DNA from: an uncultured Coriobacteriia bacterium
GTDB lineage: Bacteria > Actinomycetota > Coriobacteriia > Coriobacteriales > QAMH01
Direction of reading: 5' to 3'
Length of the DNA: 64,000 bases
Assembly (NCBI GenBank): GCA_948466335.1
Contig: CAOKAE010000004.1
Location: 65,342 to 129,341 of the forward strand
The notes under the pieces are model-generated. The model saw only the letters and a list, made by a program, of their open reading frames with translations, searched no databases and was not told the origin of the DNA. The number at the start of each line of letters is the position of its first letter. The first letter of the stretch is position 1. Shown here one piece after another: positions 50,223 to 56,999 of the stretch. A program made the position numbers and the translations under genes.

Positions 50223-51506
50223 TCAAAAGCCGAGCACGGTCATGACCAGACAGCCTATCGTCAGCACGAACACTACCACGATGAGCACCCAGATGAGCAC
50301 GGTGAGCAGGCGGCGGTTGGTGTACGCGCGCATGACGTGGCGGTCGGAGAGGATGAGCACCATGAAGACGAGCAGCACGGGCAGCAGCACGCCGCTCACG
50401 AACTGTGCGATGAGCATGATGCTGATGAGGCTCACGTCGGGGATGAGCGTCACCACGACGCCGATGACGATCATGGCGGTGTAGATGCCGCGAAACGCGG
50501 GGGCGTCGTTCCAGCCCCGGTCCACGCCGCGCTCCCAGCCGAACGCCTCGCAGATGGCGCTCGAGGCCACGAGCGGGACGACACAGGCCGCCAAGAAGCT
50601 CGCCGCGACGAGGCCGACGCCGAAGAGGATCGTGGCGTATTGCCCGGCAATGGGGGTGAGCGCCGTTGCGGCGGCGGCCGCGCTGTCCACGGCGATTCCC
50701 TGCGGATACAAGACGGTGCCCGTCGTGATGATGATGAAGCCCGCGACCGCGCACGCGACGATCGCTCCGCCGATGGCGTCGATGCGCTCGAGGGGGAGCT
50801 CGTCGGGCGTGACGCCCTTGTCCACGACGTTGTTCTGCGTGAGGAAGATCATCCAGGGCGCGATGGTGGTGCCCACGGTGGCAATCACCAGGCTGATGAA
50901 GCTGGGATTGTTCTCGAAGTGGGGAATAACGAGGGACAGGCCCACCTCGCCCCAGTTAGGCTGCGCGAGGAACGCCGCGACGATATAGGTCACGAACACG
51001 CAGCTGATGGCGAGGAACACCTTCTCGACGCGTTTGTAGCTGCCCCCCATGACAAGCAGCCACACGACGACACCGGCAACGGGAACCGCGACGTACTTGC
51101 TCACGCCGAAGAGCTCCATACCGGCGGCGATGCCCGCGAACTCCGAAAGCGTGGCGGCGCCGCTCTCGATGAGCACGGCGATCATGGCCAGCGCGGTCAG
51201 GCGCACGCCAAACTGCTCGCGAATGAGCGATGCGAGGCCCTTGCCCGTCACCGCACCCATGCGCGAGGCGCCCTCCTGCACGATGGCGAGCATCACCATC
51301 ATGATGGGTATGATCCACAGGGTGCCATAGCCGAACTTGGCACCGATGGTCGAATACGTCGAGATACCGCCGGCGTCGTTGCCCGCCATGGCGGCGACCA
51401 CACCGGGGCCGAGCGCCGCGAGCACGATGAGGACGCGATTCCTCTTGCGCGGGGCCACCTTGCCCTGCTGCGATTCCCCGTACTCTGTCAGCCTCTCCTT
51501 CGCCAC
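50223..51506 (-). CDS. NRAMP-related divalent metal transporter (Mg2+-type candidate)
   Basis: A 427-residue NRAMP/SLC11-fold transporter. The canonical helix 1 DPGN metal site is DAGG here (GNDAGGISTYS), and the helix 6 Met of the AxxMPH motif is replaced in TTIAPWMIF. Loss of the Met and Asn ligands is the hallmark of NRAMP-related magnesium transporters, one of which was characterised from Eggerthella lenta. It is therefore more likely to carry Mg2+ than Mn2+ or Fe2+. The MgtE-N/CBS gene lies nine bases upstream, so the two form an operon. Confidence 0.85.
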   Translation of the reverse strand: MAKERLTEYGESQQGKVAPRKRNRVLIVLAALGPGVVAAMAGNDAGGISTYSTIGAKFGYGTLWIIPIMMVMLAIVQEGASRMGAVTGKGLASLIREQFGVRLTALAMIAVLIESGAATLSEFAGIAAGMELFGVSKYVAVPVAGVVVWLLVMGGSYKRVEKVFLAISCVFVTYIVAAFLAQPNWGEVGLSLVIPHFENNPSFISLVIATVGTTIAPWMIFLTQNNVVDKGVTPDELPLERIDAIGGAIVACAVAGFIIITTGTVLYPQGIAVDSAAAAATALTPIAGQYATILFGVGLVAASFLAACVVPLVASSAICEAFGWERGVDRGWNDAPAFRGIYTAMIVIGVVVTLIPDVSLISIMLIAQFVSGVLLPVLLVFMVLILSDRHVMRAYTNRRLLTVLIWVLIVVVFVLTIGCLVMTVLGF

Positions 51507-51515
51507 GGCACCACC

Positions 51516-52853
51516 CTAGCTGTTGAGCATGAAGATGAGCACACCGATGACGATGAGCAGCGCAACGATGATGCCGATGACCCACGGGCTCGAGATGGAG
51601 CGCTGCTGCAGGTCCTCCTCGTGCTCCTCCTCCATGACGTCCATGGCGTCGTCGATGGTGACCACGCCCAGAATGACGCCCTGCTCGTCGACGACGGGAA
51701 GGGCGAGCAGGTCGTACTTGGCGATCATCTGCGCACATTCCTCCTGGTCGAGGTCGGGATGAACGGTGATGAGCTCCTTGGTGCTGATCTCGTCGAGCGG
51801 TGTGTCGGGCTTGGCGATGACGAGAGTGCGCAGACTGAGCACACCCGTGAGCACGTCGTTGTCGGACACGAGGTAGAGATAGTGGATGCTCTCCTGATTC
51901 TCGTCCATCTGGCGTATGGCCTCGACCGCGTCCGCCACGGTCAGGTCATCGTTGACCGTGAGGAAGTCGGTGGTCATGATGCCGCCGGCCGACTCCTCCT
52001 TGTAGCCGAGCAGCGAACGCACCGAGGCCGACTCCTCGACGCCCATGAGACGCAGGAGCTTCTCGGCCTTGTCGTAGGGCAAATCGCCGATGATGTCCGC
52101 GGCGTCATCCGGGTCCATCTCGTTGAGGACGGCGGCGCCACGGGTCGTGGTCATGTCCTCGATGACGTCGGCCTGGAACTCGTCCTCGAGCTCGGCCACC
52201 GCATCTGCCACCTGGCCCGCATCGAGCTTGTCGAAGACCGCTTGGCGATGCTGCGGCTCAAGTTGCTCGATGATGTCGGCGACATCGGCCGGATGCATGT
52301 CATGCAGGCGCTTGTGGCTCACCGAGAGCTTGATCTGCGACATGTCGCGCTCGATGAGCTCCATGTAGTTCCACGCGATGAGGCGTTCCTTGAGCGGATG
52401 GCCAAAGGCGGTGGCGACGGCGTTTACCGCCTTCTCGAGATGCGGGGATATGCCGAAGAGCAACCCGCGGACGCCCGTCTCGGCGCCGAGCAGGCGCAGT
52501 CCCGCCGGGCTGTCGGAAAGCTTGAGGTCGTTGACGCGCACGACCTTCATGCCCTGCGTGTCGACGATCTGCTTGTCGAGCAGGTCGCGGGCGAGCAGCA
52601 CCTCGTCCGGTTGCAGGTAGGAGAACCGGATGTCAGAGGAGGACACGTTGAGACGCACGCAGGTGCCGTCATAGCTTTCCACATACTTGCGCCAGGAGAT
52701 CATGAACGGGGTCTTGCGCGGGCCGATGAAGGCCAGCGAAGTGACGCGGGGAAAGACCTCGCCCGTGGCGATGGCCAAATCGCTGATGGTACCGATCTGC
52801 TCGCCGTCCTTGTCGAAGACGGGCTGCTTGAGAATCTGACGCAGGTAGATCAT
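51516..52853 (-). CDS. PRC-barrel/MgtE-N/CBS protein with a single C-terminal helix
   Basis: A 445-residue protein: an N-terminal PRC-barrel-like part (LKQPVFDKDGEQIGTISDLA), an MgtE N-terminal helical superhelix (LHDMHPADVADIIEQLEPQH, then MDPDDAADIIGDLP), a pair of CBS domains (GGIMTTDFLTVNDD, KELITVHPDLDQEE), and one transmembrane helix at about 420-443. The five-helix MgtE channel domain is missing. In MgtE these cytosolic parts sense Mg2+, so this protein is probably a magnesium-sensing partner for the NRAMP-type transporter in the same operon. The channel may have been replaced by that protein. Confidence 0.85.
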   Translation of the reverse strand: MIYLRQILKQPVFDKDGEQIGTISDLAIATGEVFPRVTSLAFIGPRKTPFMISWRKYVESYDGTCVRLNVSSSDIRFSYLQPDEVLLARDLLDKQIVDTQGMKVVRVNDLKLSDSPAGLRLLGAETGVRGLLFGISPHLEKAVNAVATAFGHPLKERLIAWNYMELIERDMSQIKLSVSHKRLHDMHPADVADIIEQLEPQHRQAVFDKLDAGQVADAVAELEDEFQADVIEDMTTTRGAAVLNEMDPDDAADIIGDLPYDKAEKLLRLMGVEESASVRSLLGYKEESAGGIMTTDFLTVNDDLTVADAVEAIRQMDENQESIHYLYLVSDNDVLTGVLSLRTLVIAKPDTPLDEISTKELITVHPDLDQEECAQMIAKYDLLALPVVDEQGVILGVVTIDDAMDVMEEEHEEDLQQRSISSPWVIGIIVALLIVIGVLIFMLNS

Positions 52854-53041
52854 GCAGGTGGACTCCTCTATTCATACCTGTGCGCCACGCGAAGAGACGA
52901 TGCGGGTGCGACCCGCGCGATGATGCTATGCATGGCGAAACGACGGCCCCACCGGGCCGCCTAGAGGAGGTCCGGAAAGGCTAACTACTGTGAGGTCGGG
53001 GTTTCACAGAGTTCCTTTCTTCTGGACGACAAAAAAGCGTC
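52854..53041 (-). other. Leader region of the Mg-transport operon
   Basis: This 188-base stretch precedes the PRC/MgtE-N gene. On the minus strand it can form CTGTGA/TCACAG, then CGGCCC/GGGCCG hairpins and contains TTTCCGGACCTCCTC. A structured 5' leader is possible. It does not show the recognisable M-box core motifs, so no riboswitch is called. Confidence 0.3.
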
Positions 53042-53136
53042 TGGCGGAGAGCTGGGGATTCGAACCCCAGATAGGGCTATCTAACCCTATACTCGCTTAG
53101 CAGGCGAGCGCCTTCAGCCAACTCGGCCAGCTCTCC
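53042..53136 (-). tRNA. tRNA-Ser(GCT)
   Basis: Read on the minus strand: acceptor GGAGAGC pairs with GCTCTCC, then G and encoded CCA. The anticodon arm CTCGC-CTGCTAA-GCGAG gives anticodon GCT, for AGC/AGU serine. A long variable arm (TATAGGGTTAGATAGCCCTA) makes it class II. Confidence 0.97.
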
Positions 53137-53202
53137 GTGCCAATTCGACGCAAATCGGAATGATAGCACAAACGACGGGTGGTGAAACACAGCGCGTTCG
53201 GG

Positions 53203-53595
53203 CTAGTCGAGCGGATTGCCCGGATGAGCGGCTGCTTGCATGCGGCCCCATGCGACGCGCTTGGCCTCCGGGTCATCAAGGCACGTAGCAAAGCCGGGCA
53301 CGGCGACAAGCGCGTAACCCGTGACGCGCGCGGGCACGTCCGGGGAGAAAGCCTGCGCGTCAAGCTCGAAAGCCGTGCGCAGGGCATCGATGGAGGCGTC
53401 GTCAATGGCGATGACCGCCCAGGGGTCGGTCTCGAAGACGAAGCGCCTGGGCTCGCCCACGTCGGTAAGCTGCACGATGGCGCAACCATCCGCGTAGCCG
53501 AGCGCCCGGGCGGCGGACTGCAGGGCAGAGGCCACCCGCACGTCGACGGGCAAGCTCGCGAGCACGACGAGCGTGGTGTCCTGAGCCTGCGTCAT
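53203..53595 (-). CDS. Hypothetical protein, alpha/beta-like
   Basis: A 130-residue protein with no recognised family. It begins TTLVVLASLPVDVRVASALQ, has alternating hydrophobic strands (WAVIAIDDASIDALR, GYALVAVPGFATCL), and a C-terminal basic helix. It looks soluble and globular, with one cysteine. It is translated downstream of the 83-residue coiled-coil protein, eight bases apart, so they probably share an operon. Codon use fits the genome. Confidence 0.6.
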   Translation of the reverse strand: MTQAQDTTLVVLASLPVDVRVASALQSAARALGYADGCAIVQLTDVGEPRRFVFETDPWAVIAIDDASIDALRTAFELDAQAFSPDVPARVTGYALVAVPGFATCLDDPEAKRVAWGRMQAAAHPGNPLD

Positions 53596-53603
53596 GGGAA
53601 GAG

Positions 53604-53855
53604 CTAAACGGCGGTGACGGTCACGCCCGTATCGGCGTCGTCACGCTCGATGGCGTCTTGCGCCTCGGTGAGCATCTCACGCACGTTGTCGAGCTCCATC
53701 TGGATCTTCTGGAGCTGCATGGCGGTGCGCTCCATCTGGCCGTCGGACGCGAGGTGGTACATGCGGTGCGTCCAGCGCCTCGTGAGGGCGACCGTCTCGT
53801 CAATCTGATTGACCGTATCCTTGAGTTGCTGGGTGTTCACGCCGTTTGCGCACAT
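53604..53855 (-). CDS. Small coiled-coil-type protein
   Basis: An 83-residue protein, mostly helical with heptad-like spacing (TQQLKDTVNQIDETVALTRR, then MQLQKIQMELDNVREMLTEA) and an acidic end. No enzyme motif. It may oligomerise or bind the 130-residue protein encoded eight bases downstream. No family is recognised. Confidence 0.6.
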   Translation of the reverse strand: MCANGVNTQQLKDTVNQIDETVALTRRWTHRMYHLASDGQMERTAMQLQKIQMELDNVREMLTEAQDAIERDDADTGVTVTAV

Positions 53856-53946
53856 GGTTGACCTCCGATTGTGTTCACACGTATTGCGGAATCATAGCAC
53901 GTCCCTTGTCATGTGAGGGGCATGCGGCAAAGGGACGATCCCATTC

Positions 53947-53996
53947 TGTCACTTCGAGCGCAGCGAACGCAGTGAGCGGAGTCGAGAAATCTCGAT
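53947..53996. repeat. TCACTTCGAGCG / GAGAAATCTCG repeat copy
   Basis: TGTCACTTCGAGCGCAGCGA through GTCGAGAAATCTCGAT resembles, in reverse, the right arm of the element at 36362-36479. A preceding AGGGACGATCCCA at 53931 recalls the GGGACGGTCC family. Confidence 0.6.
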
Positions 53997-54067
53997 CTTG
54001 ACCGCGACACCCCCTTTCATTCCGAGCGCGACAGGCAGAACGATGGAGAGCGGCAAAAACCCACCAG

Positions 54068-54221
54068 TTGTGACACATGCCACATACCCTGTTGGCAAAA
54101 ACGGCCATGTTATGACCCATCATGCGGGTCACAACGTGCTCATTCTTGCCAAATGTGGGTCACAAGAACTGCTTTCATGTCAGTCCATGGGTCACAAACC
54201 CCTAATCCTTGTCAGCACTGC
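54068..54221. repeat. GGGTCACAA repeat array
   Basis: GGGTCACAA occurs at 54126, 54157 and 54189, starting units of 31 and 32 bases that share a T-rich middle and a TTG(C/T)CA end. Upstream, in opposite orientation, are TTATGACCC (54110) and TTGTGACA (54068). TTGGCAA at 54093 and CTTGCCAA at 54145 make the left part a 60-base imperfect palindrome. No ORF fits; the rest of 53856-54315 holds nothing else recognisable. Confidence 0.65.
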
Positions 54222-54315
54222 GTTTTCGGTGGGGATGACAGAGGACCCTGCGGTTGCTTGGTCGAAATGACATTTGACATGCTCGGCTGCGGTGGTATTA
54301 TGTTCAGGCTTCATC

Positions 54316-54392
54316 GGGGCATTACCTCAGCTGGATAGAGGGACTGACTACGAATCAGTACGTCAGGGGTTCGAATCCCTTATGCCCCACCA
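54316..54392 (+). tRNA. tRNA-Arg(ACG)
   Basis: Acceptor GGGGCAT pairs with ATGCCCC, then A and CCA. D arm CCTCAGCTGGATAGAGG, anticodon arm ACTGA-CTACGAA-TCAGT giving ACG (read as ICG), and T loop TTCGAAT are all standard. Confidence 0.97.
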
Positions 54393-54400
54393 TGAAACGT

Positions 54401-54436
54401 AAGGGCCAGGAGCTGTAGCTTCTGGCCCTTTTGCTG
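54401..54436 (+). terminator. Terminator after tRNA-Arg
   Basis: AAGGGCCAGGAGC and GCTTCTGGCCCTT pair with one mismatch around TGTA, followed by TTTGCTG, just past the tRNA. Confidence 0.85.
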
Positions 54437-54455
54437 CTAGCACACCCAAGACTTT

Positions 54456-54747
54456 CGTCCAAGCGTATTCATTCAACACCCTGTTCTTGCGAAATCGCCC
54501 AGTACCCTCGCGCTCCTCCTTTACGTACAATGTATCCCTTTTCACGAAGAGAGCTTAACATCTGCTCAACCTGTCTTTTGCTTATATTAAGGCTCTCGGA
54601 TATGGCCTGCGTTAGCTTTGGAATTCTTGTAGATGATCTTCAGAGCAGCTATTTCAGTCTCGTTCAAACCATCAATGACATTACCGACGCCCTTTTCTTC
54701 AGCCGAGGGATGCGCCCTTCGATGTCGTTTTCGGTGTAGAGATGACT
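54456..54747 (-). pseudogene. Decayed C-terminal winged-helix gene fragment
   Basis: On the minus strand one frame reads LNETEIAALKIIYKNSKANAG, and after a one-base shift a second frame continues ISESLNISKRQVEQMLSSLR and then EKGYIVRKGGARGYWAISQE with a stop. Together they make the C-terminal winged helix of AlbA/ATP-binding-type regulators (COG2865-like). A possible original start, MSHLYTENDIEGRIP, is in yet another frame. The remnant lies next to tRNA-Arg, a common integration site. Two shifts show it is dead. Confidence 0.65.
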
Positions 54748-54872
54748 CATCTACACCTCCTCTCTTAACACCTCTCATTTCATCGCCTGGGGAAGATCGA
54801 GGGCACAAGAAGGTACAAGCGAGCAGGGTGCATTATTCCGACTCCCTCAGTCAGAGTGTCGGCTCCAAGAAA

Positions 54873-54909
54873 GCAGTGGGGCCGGAAGCAGAATTTCCGG
54901 CCCCACTGC
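54873..54909. terminator. Hairpin after the first DUF5648 gene
   Basis: GCAGTGGGGCCGGAA pairs with TTCCGGCCCCACTGC around a short loop; TTTAATT follows on the plus side and TTTCTT on the minus side. It likely ends the DUF5648 gene on the minus strand. Confidence 0.8.
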
Positions 54910-54939
54910 TTTAATTCGATTTACGAGAGCATTCGCCCT

Positions 54940-55722
54940 CTAATGGAAGCAAAGCCTGCAAGGCTCGAGACCTCTGGCGCGCGCCGCGTCGATGCTTATG
55001 GGCGTTGTGTTGCTGCGCTTCGTCGAGGAGCAGGATGCGCGATGATATTTAGTACCGGTTTTGGTAATGTACACGGTATCTGACACCGACGGTCCCGATG
55101 ACGAACCAGCGTTGGAAGATCCGCTTGTATCGGGTACGGGAGCGGGGGCAATCGTTCTTCCCTCGCCAATGGCATACCAGCCAATGCCTTCTCCGCGCCA
55201 TCCGATGCTGACGAGTGAGTCGTTCTCGCCCTTAGATGTTGTGTAGTTATGAGAACCCGAATTGTTGCGACGAGCGCTGGGGTCAACATTGGGGTTGAAC
55301 TGGCGATAGAGCGGAATATCCTTACGACTGTCCGAAGAATACCAGCCGATGCCCTCGTCTCTCCACCCGACGCGAACCAGCTCATTGCGCTCCCCAACAT
55401 CCATGGTGTAGTGATGATCAGTACCCGAGTACAGACGATAGACCGGCGTTTCCGACCATGCGGGTGCAACCCAACCGATGCCCTCATAGGTCCAACCCAC
55501 GCTCACAAGGCTGTCCTTCTCTGCCGTATCTGCAGTGTAGAAATGCTCGCCAGAGTTCGGATTGTATACGCGGTGCATCTCCTGGCTACCGGCATCCAGC
55601 GCATGAGCGTTTGTGGAGCTAAGCGAGAGTGCGGCAAACGCCAGCAGAGCAAACGCCAACATGAGCAATGCCATAACGGCGGATCTGGAACAAGTGCGTG
55701 AAAAGCATGATGTATCTCGCAT
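54940..55722 (-). CDS. Secreted DUF5648 protein with Ada-like cysteine C-terminus
   Basis: A 260-residue secreted protein. A signal peptide (about 1-42, hydrophobic ALLMLAFALLAFAAL, ending NAHA) precedes three DUF5648 units: YNPNSGEHFYT, YRLYSGTDHHYT and YRQFNPNVD..SHNYT, each followed by a GW..EGIGW segment. The last 45 residues (VYITKTGTKYHRASCSS, then EPCRLCFH) are a small cysteine module like that of Ada-type or nuclease-linked domains, probably metal-binding. DUF5648 is of unknown function and thought to act outside the cell. It is the first of six adjacent family members. Confidence 0.88.
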   Translation of the reverse strand: MRDTSCFSRTCSRSAVMALLMLAFALLAFAALSLSSTNAHALDAGSQEMHRVYNPNSGEHFYTADTAEKDSLVSVGWTYEGIGWVAPAWSETPVYRLYSGTDHHYTMDVGERNELVRVGWRDEGIGWYSSDSRKDIPLYRQFNPNVDPSARRNNSGSHNYTTSKGENDSLVSIGWRGEGIGWYAIGEGRTIAPAPVPDTSGSSNAGSSSGPSVSDTVYITKTGTKYHRASCSSTKRSNTTPISIDAARARGLEPCRLCFH

Positions 55723-55844
55723 TGGAATGTCCTAACCTCGAGAAAAGATGAACCCATATATTATACTGCGGTTATTTCCACGCTAGTTCCTCGCATTTGC
55801 AGATGCCCACGGAACGTCATGCCATCATCCCCGCCCCAAACGCA

Positions 55845-55868
55845 ACGGGCCGGCATATGCCGGCCCGT
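55845..55868. terminator. Perfect 24-base palindrome after the cyclophilin gene
   Basis: ACGGGCCGGCATATGCCGGC plus CCGT is its own reverse complement. It lies 45 bases past the stop of the DUF5648-cyclophilin gene (minus strand) and may end its transcript. Confidence 0.6.
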
Positions 55869-55912
55869 CTTGTCTTCCCGTGCAGTCGTGCTGCCCGGCT
55901 GTCATGCCAGTG

Positions 55913-56953
55913 CTAGAGCAGCCCGGTCGTGATCGTCTCGATGATGGGACGCTTGTCCTTGTCAATCATTCCGTTGCCGGGATCGTTGCCGGGCTTGCCG
56001 ATTTCGTCGCAGATCTTGTCGACGATCTCGATGCCATCAATGACATACCCGAAGACGGCATAGTGTCCGTCCAGATCCGTCACGTCCTTGTGGCAGATGA
56101 AGAACTGCGAACTCGCGGAGTTGGGATCGGTGGAGCGGGCCATGGAAATCGCGCCGCGCGTATGCGAAAGGGGATTGTCGAACCCATTGTCGGAAAACTC
56201 GCCGATGATGTTCTCGCCGCTACCGCCAGTACCCGTGCCCAGCGGGTCGCCACCCTGCATCATGAAGTCCTTGATGATGCGATGGAAGCCCTTGCCATCG
56301 TAGAAGTCCTTGTTGGCAAGCTTCACGAAGTTCTCGACCGTCTTGGGAGCGGCAGTCGCGTCCAGCGAAACCGTGATGGTGCCGTAGTCCTTCAGGGCGA
56401 TGTCAGCATAGTACTCGGTGCCGTACCAGCTCTCGCCCTCGTACTTCCAGCCCGCGTTCACCAGAATGTCACGCTCGCCGGCGTCCTTGGTGTAATGGTG
56501 GTTATTGGCGAACTCGTTGGGGTTGTAGAGACGATAGAGCGCGACGCGCTTCGTGGGGTTGGAGCACCAGCGCTCGCCCTCGTCAGTCCAGCCCTGCGCC
56601 ACGAGGGCGTCACGCTCGACGGTCGACATCGTGTAGTGATGCTCGCCACCGATTGAATTGTAGAGACGGTAGACCGGATCGCCATCGGTGGTCGCAACCC
56701 AGCCCCTTCCCTCGTCGTCCCAGCCGTTGGCGATGCAGTTGTCGCGCTCGACCTCGCTCGAGGTGTAGAAGTGCTCGCCGCTATTGGGGTTATACAGACG
56801 GAACATGACCTCCGCGCCCGTCTTGCCATTGGCCGCGTACGCCTGCTGTGCCGGCTGCGCGACCATCGCGAGCGCAAGCGCCACCGCGCACGCGCACAGC
56901 GCCGCGAGAAGCGCCTTGGCGATGCTCCAGTGCTTCGACTTCGAAATCTCCAT
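55913..56953 (-). CDS. Secreted DUF5648-cyclophilin peptidyl-prolyl isomerase fusion
   Basis: A 346-residue protein. A signal peptide (ALLAALCACAVALALAMVA, ending QAYA) precedes three DUF5648 units (YNPNSGEHFYTSSEVERD and GEHHYT, NNHHYT), then a C-terminal cyclophilin domain (about 185-346) with GKGFHRIIKDFMMQGGD, SMARSTDPNSASSQFFI and GHYAVFGYV, which contain the catalytic Arg and the conserved Gln and Phe residues. It should isomerise proline bonds of secreted proteins or host proteins at the cell surface. ATG 56953 follows AAGGAGG. Fusion of a folding enzyme to DUF5648 is unusual. Confidence 0.92.
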   Translation of the reverse strand: MEISKSKHWSIAKALLAALCACAVALALAMVAQPAQQAYAANGKTGAEVMFRLYNPNSGEHFYTSSEVERDNCIANGWDDEGRGWVATTDGDPVYRLYNSIGGEHHYTMSTVERDALVAQGWTDEGERWCSNPTKRVALYRLYNPNEFANNHHYTKDAGERDILVNAGWKYEGESWYGTEYYADIALKDYGTITVSLDATAAPKTVENFVKLANKDFYDGKGFHRIIKDFMMQGGDPLGTGTGGSGENIIGEFSDNGFDNPLSHTRGAISMARSTDPNSASSQFFICHKDVTDLDGHYAVFGYVIDGIEIVDKICDEIGKPGNDPGNGMIDKDKRPIIETITTGLL

Positions 56954-56999
56954 GTGTTCCTCCTTCATGCGCTAGGCGCTTGTCTTTCCAGGACGCTCG

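Noticed and set aside
50223-51506. Manganese transporter MntH
   Set aside because: The DPGN and MPH metal-site motifs are replaced by DAGG and APW, which argues against a Mn2+/Fe2+ transporter.
52854-53041. M-box (ykoK) riboswitch
   Set aside because: The conserved core segments could not be found in the leader; only generic hairpins are visible.
54126-54221. CRISPR array
   Set aside because: The shared part is only about nine bases, the units are 31-32 bases in total, and no cas gene is in the window.
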